Below, piece by piece: positions 1-8,456 of a DNA stretch of 64,000 nt. Numbering within the stretch: the stretch's first letter is position 1; every line of letters starts with the position of its first letter. The translations under genes were made by a program, and so were the position numbers. The stretch is from Rubrobacter_D sp963840835 (lineage in GTDB: Bacteria; Actinomycetota; Rubrobacteria; Rubrobacterales; Rubrobacteraceae): the NCBI GenBank assembly GCA_963840835.1, contig CAWJAM010000002.1, positions 319,952 through 383,951 of the forward strand. The letters are read 5' to 3'. The notes beneath the pieces were generated by a model that made no database searches, was not told the origin of the DNA, and saw only the letters and a program-made list of their open reading frames with translations.

Positions 1-422
1 GCGCCGAGCAACAGGTTGGCGCCGAAGGCCACGACGAGGGTCGCAAGCAGCGGTGCCTGTCGGCCGACGATCGTTGCGCCCAAGAGCTCGCGCCTCCCGG
101 CCTCCTCCTCGGCGCGGGTGTGCCTCACGACAGTAAGCAGGCTCGCCAGCCCGACCAAGAGGACCGTGCCGCCCAGCCGCCACGCCGTTAAAGCGCCAAG
201 GCTGGACCCGAACGCGCGGCCGTAGATCGCGGTCAGGGCCGGGTTGGCGGTGACGATGTCGAGGTATGCTTGGCGCTCTGCGGCGGTAGGGAAGAGATCG
301 GCGAGGGTGTTTGCGATAGCGACCGGGGTCACGGCCAGCACCGCCACCCAGAGGGGCAAGACCATCCGGTCGCGCCGCAGGATCAGCCGCACTAGTGCCC
401 CGGTGCCCGCAAGCGACTTCAC
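1..422 (-). CDS. ABC-2 type exporter permease, N-terminal part (runs off the left edge)
   Basis: Membrane half of a multidrug-type ABC exporter; only about the first 140 codons are in the window. The GTG start at 420-422 overlaps the stop of the upstream ATPase gene (GTGA), so the two are translationally coupled. Visible are a hydrophobic helix near residues 22-40 (LPLWVAVLAVTPVAIA), a second near 85-100 (GTVLLVGLASLLTVV), and between helices the charged segment RHTRAEEEAGRRELLGA, typical of the large actinobacterial permeases annotated as polyketide-antibiotic exporters (family knowledge). It works with the ATPase at 419-1360 and is probably controlled by the divergent MarR-type gene. The substrate cannot be read from sequence. 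Confidence 0.8.
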   Translation of the reverse strand, partial: MKSLAGTGALVRLILRRDRMVLPLWVAVLAVTPVAIANTLADLFPTAAERQAYLDIVTANPALTAIYGRAFGSSLGALTAWRLGGTVLLVGLASLLTVVRHTRAEEEAGRRELLGATIVGRQAPLLATLVVAFGANLLLG

Positions 423-1360
423 TGCGGCCCCCCAGCCCGGTCGGCCCTCCCTGCCGGTTCTGCGTCCCGCCTTTCGGTCTCGTAGTGCCGCAAGAACAGA
501 TCCTCCAGCGTGGGCGGCTGGCTGCTCAGGCTCCGCACCCCGAACGACGTCAGGTGTCGCAGCACCGCGTCCAGCGCCGGATTATCCACCTGGCAGTGCA
601 CTCGGTTGCCCACGACATCCAGGTCGTGGACACCGGGTAGCGCGTCTAGGCCGGAGGGCGTTCTCGCCAGCTCGGCCGAGATCGAGGTCCGGGTGAGGTG
701 CCTTAGCTCGGAGAGGGTGCCGCTATCCACAGCCCTGCCGTCGCGGATGATCGTGACTCGGTCGCAGAGCGCCTCCACCTCCGAGAGGATATGGCTGGAG
801 AGCAAGACCGTGCGCCCATGCTCGCGCTCCTCCTCGACACACTCGCGGAACTGGGCCTCCATCAACGGGTCGAGGCCCGAGGTGGGCTCATCCAGCAGGA
901 GCAACTCGGCATCGGAGGCCAGCGCCGCGATCAAGGCTACCTTCTGCCTGTTGCCCTTGGAGTAGGTGCGGCACTTCTTCCGTGGGTCGAGATCGAAGCG
1001 CCGCAAGAGGTCGGTGCGGCGCCTCGGATCGAGCCCACCCCGCATCCTTTCAAGCAGGTCTATGACCTCGCCACCACTGAGGTTGGGCCACAGCGTCACG
1101 TCGCCAGGCACGTAGGCGAGGCGGCGGTGCAGCCCGACGGCGTCTTTCCACGGGTCGCCGCCCAAGAGCCGCACCTCTCCGGAGTCCTTGCGTATAAGGC
1201 CCAGGAGGACTCGCAGCGTCGTGGTCTTGCCGGCGCCGTTGGGGCCGAGGTAGCCGTGCACCTCGCCGGTTCGCACCGAAAGGTCGAGCCCGTCCAGAGC
1301 GCGGGTACGCCCGAAGGTCTTGACCAACCCCGAAACCGAGATGGCGTTGTTGTCGTTCAT
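419..1360 (-). CDS. ABC transporter ATP-binding protein (drug-exporter type)
   Basis: Energises export through the permease encoded immediately downstream. Walker A is GPNGAGKTTT (about residues 39-48), the signature region is YSKGNRQKVALIAAL, Walker B is LLLLDEPTSGLDP, and the H-loop lies in VLLSSHILSEVE. The 313-residue length and a C-terminal domain of about 90 residues fit the DrrA/CcmA-like subfamily of ABC-2 exporters. The ATG start follows GGGGTGAGAGATTA. The gene reads away from the MarR-type regulator at 1668; their shared intergenic region holds a perfect 16-bp palindrome, so repression by that regulator is likely. Confidence 0.92.
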   Translation of the reverse strand: MNDNNAISVSGLVKTFGRTRALDGLDLSVRTGEVHGYLGPNGAGKTTTLRVLLGLIRKDSGEVRLLGGDPWKDAVGLHRRLAYVPGDVTLWPNLSGGEVIDLLERMRGGLDPRRRTDLLRRFDLDPRKKCRTYSKGNRQKVALIAALASDAELLLLDEPTSGLDPLMEAQFRECVEEEREHGRTVLLSSHILSEVEALCDRVTIIRDGRAVDSGTLSELRHLTRTSISAELARTPSGLDALPGVHDLDVVGNRVHCQVDNPALDAVLRHLTSFGVRSLSSQPPTLEDLFLRHYETERRDAEPAGRADRAGGPQ

Positions 1361-1589
1361 TAATCTCTCACCCCGTCATAGCTGCATCACACCTCAGGCC
1401 AACAACCAGGTCGGTCGTGGACGTCCCCTCCCAGCAATGCCGGTTCACCCGGACAAGCCACTCGGATCCTCGAACATCCGTTGCGGTTCCCGCCATCGGA
1501 ACCTCCTCTCTCGAATCGCGCCACCTGCTCCGCTAGACCTGCGTCCCAGCCCTCGACCACCGTCTATGTCTTTCACACAATATACAGTT

Positions 1590-1605
1590 TTTACAAATTT
1601 GTAAA
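1590..1605. promoter_or_regulatory. Palindromic operator candidate for the MarR-type regulator
   Basis: TTTACAAATTTGTAAA is a perfect 16-bp palindrome in an AT-rich patch between the divergent exporter operon and the regulator. CACAC (1574-1578) and GTGTG (1616-1620) flank it almost symmetrically. The size and position suit a dimeric winged-helix repressor of the MarR class. Binding is inferred. Confidence 0.5.
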
Positions 1606-1667
1606 GATATAAAAAGTGTGCAATTATGAAAATCGTGTAGTTCTGTCTGGAGACCACAGGGGAGTAG

Positions 1668-2201
1668 ATGAGGGAGAAGTTTGAAGAGGCGAGGATGGAA
1701 GTGAGACCGGATGGAGGGCGTGATGAAGAGGCGGTGATGCGATTCGTCGAGCGCTTCGCCCTCACATTCTCCGAGGCGGGAGTTCCGCGGATGGCAGCCC
1801 GGGTGTTCGTCGCGCTCCTCGTCTCCGACGATGGCAGGCTTACCGCAGCCGAGCTTGCGGAGACGTTGCAGGTCAGCCCTGCGGCGGTCTCCAACTCCGT
1901 GCGCTACCTGCGGCAGGTCGGGTTGGTGACGCGGGAGCGGGAGCCTGGTGAGCGGCGTGACCACTATCGGGTTCACGGTGGCGACACATGGTACGAGGTG
2001 ACCATCCGGCGGGACCAGATGCTGATGCGCTGGCAGGAGGACCTGCTGGAGGGGATCGAGGCGGTGGGCGCTAACACCCCGGTCGGTAAGAGGCTGGAGG
2101 AGACGCGCCAGTTCTACGAGTTCGTTCATGAAGAGCTTCCGACGCTCATGGAGAAGTGGCGGAAGGTTCGTTCGGAGTCGGTCGCGGAGGAAGTGGGCTG
2201 A
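1668..2201 (+). CDS. MarR/GbsR-type winged-helix transcriptional regulator
   Basis: Likely repressor of the divergent ABC-2 exporter. In the 177-residue protein the winged helix covers about residues 20-100: AARVFVALLVSDDGRLTAAE, then the recognition helix region VSPAAVSNSVRYLRQVGLV and the wing REREPGERRDHYRV. The tail, about residues 110-177, is helical and charged, as in the dimerisation helices of the family. The ATG follows GGGGAGTAG with a short spacer; an in-frame ATG at 1695 is an alternative. The AT-rich palindrome 63 bp upstream is the natural operator for autoregulation and for control of the exporter. The ligand is unknown. Confidence 0.85.
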   Translation: MREKFEEARMEVRPDGGRDEEAVMRFVERFALTFSEAGVPRMAARVFVALLVSDDGRLTAAELAETLQVSPAAVSNSVRYLRQVGLVTREREPGERRDHYRVHGGDTWYEVTIRRDQMLMRWQEDLLEGIEAVGANTPVGKRLEETRQFYEFVHEELPTLMEKWRKVRSESVAEEVG

Positions 2202-2285
2202 TCCTGGCCCGTCGTGCGCGCCCGCTTCCACCGGTGGACGACCATATTAGTTCGTGGAACAATTGGACGCAAGGCAGCGTCTGAG

Positions 2286-3183
2286 ATGGGAACGGATCCG
2301 CGGGCTGGCGAGGGGCCCGTTCCGGTTCAGGGCGGCGATCCGGTCAGTAACGGCGAGGTGGTTCGGGTGGAGCACAAGGGCAGCGAAGACCAACAGGTCA
2401 TGGGTGGCGGCCGAAGGCGAGATTCCGGTCATCCCGAGGTGAACCCTGGCGAGCCGCAGGCCGGCAACGATGGCGCCCATCCTGCCTCGGAGGAGAGCCG
2501 GACCGAAGGCAGGCGGAACCTGGATTCGAAGCAGGGCTTGGCCTCCTGGGTAAACTGGCAGTCAGCGCTGTACGCGTTGGTCCTGGGCATTTTGTGCGTG
2601 TTTCTGGTCCCCTTGACGAGCTTCTGGTGGATCGTGCCGGTCCTCGGGGTAGCGGCGCCGCTCGTGCTCGCCATGCTGCTCAACAAGTCCGGCTCCGTAC
2701 CAAAGAAATTGGACGCCAAGAACAAAGAGCAGGAGCTTCTGGAAGCGCTGGCCGAACGGGGCGAACTGACACCCACCACCGCCGCCATGCGCACCTCGCT
2801 CACGGTGGACGAAGCCTCGAAGATGCTGGACGATCTGGCCGGCAAAGGCCATCTGAAGCTCCAAACGGACGACGGGATCATGGCATACTTGCTGCCGGAA
2901 CGCGATCGCTTACCCGCAAAGAAATCAGTCCTCGAAACCTCCCTGGCGCGATTGGAATCAGATGCGGCTTCCGCCAGGCAACTCGACGACCCGTTGAGCG
3001 AGCGGGAACTGGAGGTCCTTACGCTCCTGGCTTCAGGGCGCACCAATGCCGAGATCTCCAGGGACCTCTTCGTCGCAGTGGGCACGGTCAAGTCCCACGA
3101 CGGGCAACATCTACCGCAAGCTTGGGGCCGCCAACCGCGCCGAGGCCGTCGCCCGAGCGCGAGATCTGAACCTGCTGCGTTAA
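2286..3183 (+). pseudogene. Membrane-anchored LuxR-type regulator with a one-base frameshift in the HTH
   Basis: The first about 271 codons encode a low-complexity N-terminus, two adjacent membrane helices (about residues 85-127, YALVLGILCVFLVPLTSFWW then IVPVLGVAAPLVLAML), a winged-helix-like domain (EQELLEALAERGELTPTTAA) and the first half of a LuxR HTH (LSERELEVLTLLASGRTNAE, ending VGTVKSH). At 3099 one extra G breaks the frame. Dropping it restores TGNIYRKLGAANRAEAVARA and a stop at 3181-3183, the normal end of a LuxR HTH. As it stands the frame reads on to 3290 through nonsense. It is either a recent pseudogene or a sequencing indel. The middle domain resembles the protein at 17419-17871. 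Confidence 0.75.
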
Positions 3184-3398
3184 CCGGCGTTCCGCTACCC
3201 GCGCGGCGTGGTGAACCCGCGGCGGATCTGCCCAATGCCTCGATATCCTTTTCCGAGAGGCACCGGTTTCCGCCTCCGGAACGCGAATGAACCACCGATA
3301 AACCACCCGAATCAACCTTTTGGCCGATGACACTGCAACCGGTTCGGCCTTACCTTCGCCTCTGAAAGTCCGCAAATGAGCCAAGGAGGCATGGAGCG

Positions 3399-3542
3399 AT
3401 GATCTGCGCTGAGACCACTGTGCAGGGAACAGCTTTGTGCCGCAAGCTCGGGCTGTCCGTACCCGTAATCTGCCTGCTGGCGGCGATCCGTGCGATCGTC
3501 GGAACCATCGCTTGGGTGATCGAGCGTGCGCCGCGAACCTGA
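3399..3542 (+). CDS. Small membrane protein candidate (47 aa)
   Basis: Unrecognised short ORF in the gap before the 3599 gene. ATG at 3399 lies 10 bp after a good Shine-Dalgarno (AAGGAGG, 3383-3389). The product has one hydrophobic stretch (LSVPVICLLAAIRAIVGTIA) and a basic C-terminus. Support is only the ribosome site and the membrane helix, so it could be chance. Confidence 0.35.
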   Translation: MICAETTVQGTALCRKLGLSVPVICLLAAIRAIVGTIAWVIERAPRT

Positions 3543-3598
3543 CGCGCTGCGTCCGCAAGCTGCACGCGTAAGGAATATCTCGTGAAAAGGAACATCCC

Positions 3599-4126
3599 GT
3601 GAAAACGATACAAAGGCTGGCTTTCCCCGTGGTTATCGCCTACCTGTGGGTGATGATGATCCTGCTGGGCGCAATAGTCCTGGAGACGTTCATGATCTAC
3701 CCCAACGTCTTTGCCGACCCGCCCGCATCGCTCGAGGTCGCGATGGACTTCATGAGCGCCAGCGCTCCGAATGACTTCTTCCCGCCCTTGGGGTTTCTCT
3801 CGTGGGTCCTGGGCGCCGGGGCCCTAGTCCTGTGCTGGCGGGTGGAGGCCGCCCGCTGGTGGATCGCCTTCAGCCTAGCCATGATGGTGTGTGAGGGAGT
3901 AGCCTCCATGCTCTACTTCTGGCCGCGCAACGAGATCATGTTCGTCGAGGGCTCGGAGGTCCATTCAGCCGAGTACCTGAAGCAGGTGGCGCGGGAGTTC
4001 GAGACGTGGCACTGGAGATCCAGGCTGGGGTTCAACGCGCTGGCCGCAGTCTCCGCCTTCGTAGGGTTCCTGAGGATCTACCGCCACAGGCTCGTCTCCC
4101 GGGACGTCCTCGACGAGAAGGTGTGA
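3599..4126 (+). CDS. Four-helix integral membrane protein, DUF1772-like
   Basis: Function unknown. The 175-residue product has four hydrophobic segments at about residues 10-32, 65-85, 90-110 and 148-165, with conserved-looking charged/aromatic pairs between them (NDFFPPLGFLSWVLG and EFETWHWRSRLGFNA). This layout matches the DUF1772 / anthrone-oxygenase-like membrane family. The GTG start follows GAAAAGGAAC. It stands alone between the broken LuxR gene and the oxidase remnant. Confidence 0.6.
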   Translation: MKTIQRLAFPVVIAYLWVMMILLGAIVLETFMIYPNVFADPPASLEVAMDFMSASAPNDFFPPLGFLSWVLGAGALVLCWRVEAARWWIAFSLAMMVCEGVASMLYFWPRNEIMFVEGSEVHSAEYLKQVAREFETWHWRSRLGFNALAAVSAFVGFLRIYRHRLVSRDVLDEKV

Positions 4127-4259
4127 GGCTACGACATGTCAGGACGGGGCTCCGACATGCGCCTTAGGCGAATTCCCGACACGGCGGGCACGACCGCCAG
4201 CGGGGCAGGTTGCCCAGAGTCCCTGGCGTGCGGCGACTGAACAGACGAAAGTATGACAC

Positions 4260-5016
4260 TTGACCACAAAGATCTCACGCGGAGAGTTCCTGAAGCTGGG
4301 GCTCATTAGCGGAGCCGCGCTTATTCTCCCGTTAGGTGTCCCGGTCTCTGTCCACCTCCACGGTGGCAAGACACCGCCCGAGAGCGACGGCTACCCCACC
4401 GACCTGATCCTGCCCACTTCCTCTATCCATCCGTGGATCCGTCCCTCAAGGGAGCGCCCGGCGTCACAAGGGACTACATGCTGGGCGTCTTGGGCGACGT
4501 GATCGTGGTCAACGACGCCCCCCTGGCCCTTCATGGAGGTCTCCAACACCAAATACCGCTTCCGCATCCTCAACGTCTCCAATGCCCGCAGATACGAGCT
4601 TGCCCTGGGCCCGGAGCCACGAGAAGGCGCTTCGTTCGTCCAGGTGGGCAGCGACGGCGGGTTGCTCGGCGCACCCATCTCCCACCGTACGATCCCCATT
4701 GCCCAAGCCGAGCGCTTCGACGTGGTGATCGACTTCTCCGGATACCCGGTAGGCGCCACGGTCACGCTGGCAAACCGGCTCGGCGACGATCGAACCGCCG
4801 AGGTGATGCAATTCCGCGTCGTTCGCGAGGAAAAGGAAGAGAGCGCCGTGCCCGGGCGACTCTCCGTCACGAGAGAGTTCGATGCGTTGGACCAATCCAT
4901 CGCCGAAGTTCGGCGCAGGTTCAAGTTCACCCCGGGTGAGCAGCGAAACGGCAGGCTGATCTGGACCATAAACGGCAAACCGTTCGACCCGGCTCGTATA
5001 GACGCTCGCCCTCGCC
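4260..5016 (+). pseudogene. Multicopper oxidase remnant (Tat-exported, CotA/bilirubin-oxidase-like)
   Basis: The remnant starts with a Tat-like leader (TTKISRGEFLKLGLISGAAL), then jumps straight to VHLHGGKTPPESDGYPTDL, the first copper-site HLHG segment. A frameshift near 4430 leads to LGDVIVVNDAPL, and then the second cupredoxin domain runs in the frame opened at 4533 (MEVSNTKYRFRILNVSNARR through TINGKPFDPARIDARP). The part between leader and HLHG and most of domain 1 are missing. The C-terminal copper ligands (HxxHxH and HCH motifs) are absent because IS630 interrupts the gene at 5017. No continuation is seen beyond the element, so the enzyme cannot be functional. Confidence 0.8.
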
Positions 5017-6177
5017 TAGTGCACGATCAGGCGACCTCCTGGGGAATGGATAGATGCTCGTAGTGCGGACAACCGAAGACCCCGCAGACCCTGTCTGCCA
5101 ACTCGTAAGCTCCGAGCAACCTCTCGGGCTCCGTGACCTTGCGTTTGGAGTGCATCCACTTGGGCTCGATCGCGTTCAGCCACGGGCTCTTTTTGGGCAG
5201 AAGGCACGCAACTATGCGCACCCCAGCTTCGCTACCGTTGGTCTTAACCTCGCGGTTATGGGCGGCTATCCAGTTACGCACTTCTTTGCTCTTGTGCCAG
5301 GAGGCGTTCTCCCAGATCAAAAGCAGCGCCGCCTCTTTGCCCGCCGCAGCGAGCTTGTCGGTGCAGTAGCCGAGAAACTGCGTGGTTACCGAACTTACGG
5401 GTCGACCGTCCACGAACCTCAGCCAGGTTTGTCCTATCCCCGGCAGAGTACAGCCCGTAGCAGGAGAGCGCCTTGGGCTCGGGATCATCCTTGCTCGGAG
5501 CCTTCTGCAGGAGGCGCACCGGCTCTCCATCCCCCGACCACGAATGCACAGAAGTCCGCTGGCAGCGGGAAAACCAGCACTCCTCCTCCAAGCCCACAAC
5601 CCACCGCGGATGGGCCTCTGCCAGACGGATCAGCCGGTCGCGATCCCCTTTTTGCGGGTGTATTCAGGGTCGGGGCTCTCGATCCAGCGTTTGGCCCGCT
5701 GCCAGCGTAGCCCCAACCGAGCCAGGGTGGCCCGGATGGTCTCGCCGCTGAGCCGTCTTTCGCTCAGACCTTGCTCGAAGCTGACCTCCGCGGCATGTTC
5801 CAACGTCCAGAAGCTCTCTTTGAGGCCGAAGTTTCTCGGGCTCTGGTGCAGAAGTTCCTTCAGGGCACAGGCCCCTTCCTCCTCGAAGGCGGCGTGGACC
5901 TCCGCCGGAGGCGAAGAGCCCTTCAGCAGGGCGTCGAGCCCACGCTCGTCGAAGTCGTGGATGACGTCGCGCACGGTCTGCGATCCGCCTCCCAGAGAGC
6001 GGGCTCTATCTGGGAGGCGCGTTCCTTGCGGTCGCTGGCGAGGATGATCTGGGCCCGGCGCAGGACGAAGGCATCGGAGGAACGCAGCGCGGTTTTCAGT
6101 TGCTCTTTTTCGGTGTCCGAAAGGGGACGGACGAAGATAGGGAGGTTTCATGGCTTTCACTATACCGCTTCACACTA
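5017..6177 (-). mobile_element. IS630-family insertion sequence
   Basis: The element is bounded by TA at both ends (5017-5018 and 6176-6177), as expected for the IS630/Tc1 superfamily. The ends read TAGTGCAC at the left and, in reverse complement, TTAGTGTG at the right, an imperfect terminal repeat. It carries a frameshifted transposase and disrupts a multicopper oxidase. A C-terminal fragment of a closely related element lies at 35921-36098. Confidence 0.75.
5027..6160 (-). pseudogene. IS630-family transposase, frameshifted
   Basis: The DDE transposase reads in three pieces. The N-terminal HTH part (5630-6160) includes LGGGSQTVRDVIHDFDERGL and LSGETIRATLARLGLRWQRA. The middle piece (in 5450-5600) has LEEECWFSR and DGEPVRLLQKAPSKDDPEPK with the first catalytic acidic region. 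The C-terminal piece (5027-5450) has ALLLIWENASWHKSKEVRNW and KSPWLNAIEPKWMHSKRK, carrying the last catalytic acid and the family's PxxxPxLNxIExxW hallmark. Two frame changes near 5630 and 5450 inactivate it unless they are sequencing errors. Confidence 0.85.
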
Positions 6178-6224
6178 ATCCTGTTCTGGAAATGCAGGGT
6201 GCTCCTCCTAAGCTCCCCTTATCT

Positions 6225-6539
6225 CTACCGGCCCGGGCTAGCCGCCAAGGTGTATCGGTGGGTGTCGTACTCGTCGCACAGCGCCCGGCACTGGCCAAGC
6301 ATCACCTGCATCTGGGGCATCTCTCGCCACGCTTCCTGTGCCTGTTGGCTCTCCCACGCTCCCAAAGAGAGGAACTTCCTAGGATCTTCCATGCTCCGAA
6401 CCAAAATGAAGGACTCGGCCCCTTCTGCGTTTTCCAACGACCACTCGGTGAAGTTAGTCCACGCCTCGATGAACTCCTCCTCGCTTCCTTCCCTAACCAG
6501 CCATTCACCCGAGCTGTAGGAGTGCCCCGTCATCTCCAT
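6225..6539 (-). CDS. Antibiotic-biosynthesis-monooxygenase (ABM) domain protein
   Basis: A 104-residue ferredoxin-like alpha/beta dimer protein of the ABM/DUF family, often small oxygenases or haem-binding stress proteins. SYSSGEWLVREGSEEEFIEA starts the first strand and helix, AESFILVRSMEDPRKFLSLG is the core strand pair, and AWREMPQMQVMLGQCRALCD the last helix. The start at 6539 is chosen because AAGGAGG lies about 10 bp upstream; a longer reading to 6596 lacks a ribosome site. It is the first of a run of single genes separated by the dispersed repeat. The substrate is unknown. Confidence 0.7.
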   Translation of the reverse strand: MEMTGHSYSSGEWLVREGSEEEFIEAWTNFTEWSLENAEGAESFILVRSMEDPRKFLSLGAWESQQAQEAWREMPQMQVMLGQCRALCDEYDTHRYTLAASPGR

Positions 6540-6663
6540 CCGTCGTCGTCCTCCTTCGGCCCGCTCCTCTTCTGCGTGGGCCATAACCCTCTGCACCGCT
6601 GAGCTAGCCGCTTCCCAGCGAATCCGTTGCCCTAGTGAATGATGCCATCAGAGCAGTGCAGGT

Positions 6664-6733
6664 GCGAACTTCTTGGAACGCCGTACACGCGAAGTTCTGA
6701 GAATAACCCTTCTAAGCAGTCGGGTGAATAAGG
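6664..6733 (+). repeat. Dispersed intergenic repeat, copy 1
   Basis: Full copy: GCGAACTTC / CGAAGTTC inverted arms, AGAAT, then CTTCTAAGCAGTC and GGGTGAATAAGG. This copy shows the CTAAGCA allele that is the IS701 target in copy 27. Confidence 0.8.
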
Positions 6734-6738
6734 CAAAA

Positions 6739-6770
6739 GGAAGGGCTGGATTCTTGGACCCAGCCCTTCC
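6739..6770. terminator. Terminator hairpin beside repeat copy 1
   Basis: GGAAGGGCTGG pairs perfectly with CCAGCCCTTCC over an 11-bp stem and a 10-nt loop. It lies just downstream of the minus-strand gene at 6806-7159. Confidence 0.6.
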
Positions 6771-6805
6771 GACTACTACTCCTTCGGCCTTACACCGCTA
6801 GGAGA

Positions 6806-7159
6806 CTACTTTGAGCTTGCGCTCTTGATCTGCACCTCGCGCGTGCCCTGCTTACCATACTCAAAAGGCACGCTGCTAAAGGCTTCGGCCCACTGAGAGA
6901 AGAAGCGCTTGTGGGCTTCGTCTCGCTCCTCGAGGATCTCGAAGATCCTGCTCCTAAGCTCTTCGTTGGCATCCGTCTGACGCCTCATGCCCTCCGTAAG
7001 GGTCTGCGTTATGCCTTGGGCTACCTCGTTGTTCCTCTCGCGGGAGGCTACCCAGTAGTCGGTCGCTATCCTGGCACTTTCCTGGGCGCTCTTGGCGTTG
7101 CTCTGGGCGATCCTGCCCAGATCCTCGAAGTACGTCTTGCTCATCATGGTCGTGGCCAC
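6806..7159 (-). CDS. Phasin-like coiled-coil protein
   Basis: An all-helical 117-residue protein resembling phasins or polyhydroxyalkanoate-granule-associated proteins. It contains FEDLGRIAQSNAKSAQESAR and ITQTLTEGMRRQTDANEELR with heptad-like spacing, then FFSQWAEAFSSVPFEYGKQG. Phasins coat storage granules; here this is inferred from the helical pattern alone and no PHA synthase is nearby. The GTG start at 7159 has GGAGGTG eight bases upstream. A perfect hairpin terminator follows the stop. Confidence 0.55.
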   Translation of the reverse strand: MATTMMSKTYFEDLGRIAQSNAKSAQESARIATDYWVASRERNNEVAQGITQTLTEGMRRQTDANEELRSRIFEILEERDEAHKRFFSQWAEAFSSVPFEYGKQGTREVQIKSASSK

Positions 7160-7255
7160 TTAATCGACACCTCCGTCGGTAGTGGTCTCGTCCAGTTCCA
7201 AACACATATGTTTACCGCGCACCGGTCGCTTCTAAACATTCGGTGCCTCTAAACG

Positions 7256-7435
7256 TCAGTCGCTAGGCTGATCTTTCTTGAGCTGCTCTATTAATATCTC
7301 CCTCTCCCTACGTCTATCGCGACGAGTAAGGGCCTCCCGCCTTAGGTACCTATGCGCCCCCTCTTCTCTGAGCCTGCGGGATTCTTCTTCCAGACCGCGG
7401 TTCGTGCCGCGGTTCGTGCGTTGACTTCGATTCAC
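7256..7435 (-). CDS. Highly charged small protein candidate (59 aa)
   Basis: Unrecognised short ORF. The GTG at 7433-7435 is preceded by GAGGAGG about 9 bases upstream. The product is rich in Arg and Glu (LEEESRRLREEGAHRYLRRE, ending EILIEQLKKDQPSD) and should be a single amphipathic helix. The clean ribosome site and biased composition support it; there is no family assignment. Confidence 0.45.
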   Translation of the reverse strand: MNRSQRTNRGTNRGLEEESRRLREEGAHRYLRREALTRRDRRREREILIEQLKKDQPSD

Positions 7436-7656
7436 CCTCTCGTTGCCTCCTCGTGTAGCCTTCTCCTAGAGGACCTGCCTACAAACAACGACATCGCGTG
7501 TGGCCATACGCATGCCCTACCCGCTGCTCCGGGGCAAAAACGTGCCGACCAAGAGCGTGGGATGCGCACCATCGCTAAGCTAGGGAACTTTCTGGAAATG
7601 CCGTTTCTGGGCGAAGTAGTTCGCATAACACTCTCATGCGAAGCAAGAACCGAACC

Positions 7657-7932
7657 TCAGCGATCTCCTATAGGATCGAGCTCCCCGCTCCGGAAGCTCT
7701 GCTCCATGTGTCCCCTGGCGGCGTGCACCAGCTCGGGGTCGAGGAGGATCTCCTCTATCTCGAGCTGGTCGCAGTTGCGGCGCACGTACTCCTCTTGGAG
7801 CACCTCTCTTAGGGAGGATTCCCCTTTTAGTCGGTGGATGACGTAGCGCAGGACCTTCTGCTTGCGCTCCGCTTGGGGTACTTCTCCCGTGCCCACCATC
7901 AACGTCTCCCAGAACGACCCTTGCTCGGCCAT
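7657..7932 (-). CDS. Conserved-looking hypothetical protein (91 aa)
   Basis: Not recognised. It begins MAEQGSFWETLMVGTGEVPQ and is helical: AERKQKVLRYVIHRLKGESS, LREVLQEEYVRRNCDQLEIE, then EILLDPELVHAARGHMEQSF. The start at 7932 is set by AGGAGGAGGT upstream. A longer reading to 8088 would translate repeat copy 2 and is rejected. It lies alone between small genes. Confidence 0.6.
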   Translation of the reverse strand: MAEQGSFWETLMVGTGEVPQAERKQKVLRYVIHRLKGESSLREVLQEEYVRRNCDQLEIEEILLDPELVHAARGHMEQSFRSGELDPIGDR

Positions 7933-8016
7933 GGGTATCGACCTCCTCCTGCTCCTCTTACGGGGCGCAAGAAAGCCATACCCGTATCCTCGCCTCCTAT
8001 AACGGCCGATGCCCCC

Positions 8017-8085
8017 TGACTTCCCAGAACGCCGTTTGGGCGAAGTGCGGAGAATACCCCTTCCACGCACTAGAGTGAATAAGGG
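8017..8085 (+). repeat. Dispersed intergenic repeat, copy 2
   Basis: Both modules are present: CAGAACGCCGT with CGAAG, then AGAATACC, CCTTCCACGCAC and GTGAATAAGGG. The 8086-8456 stretch after it holds no gene that can be supported; it leads into the VOC gene. Confidence 0.8.
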
Positions 8086-8456
8086 CAACAGAGCTGCTCA
8101 TGACGTCTGCGAAGCTTGGCCGTAGCAACGCTGTGAGTCCCCCACGCAACCGCCGTTTGTGGACGCCCAGGCCAAATGGATCGGTCCTGTCACGCCGACC
8201 GCGTCTGAGGGAAAGTCACAAGGATTAGCGTGACCCTGTGCAAGCCTCGCCGCAAACGGCCCACCGAACGCGTACCTGCGCCTCGGCGTTAACGGAGCCG
8301 TACCTTCGTACAGGCCAAGATCACCACTTCCGTACGATGGGCGTTGGTTTTCTGCCTTCTATCCTATGAGGGACATACGAGCGATCAGGAAGGAAAACGG
8401 ATGGACGTGAACTTGGTACAAGGAATACCAGCGAGGAAATTCAAGGAGGACTAACG

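Noticed and set aside
244..1363. Plus-strand ORFs over the ABC exporter genes
   Set aside because: Antisense shadows of the clearly identified ATPase and permease.
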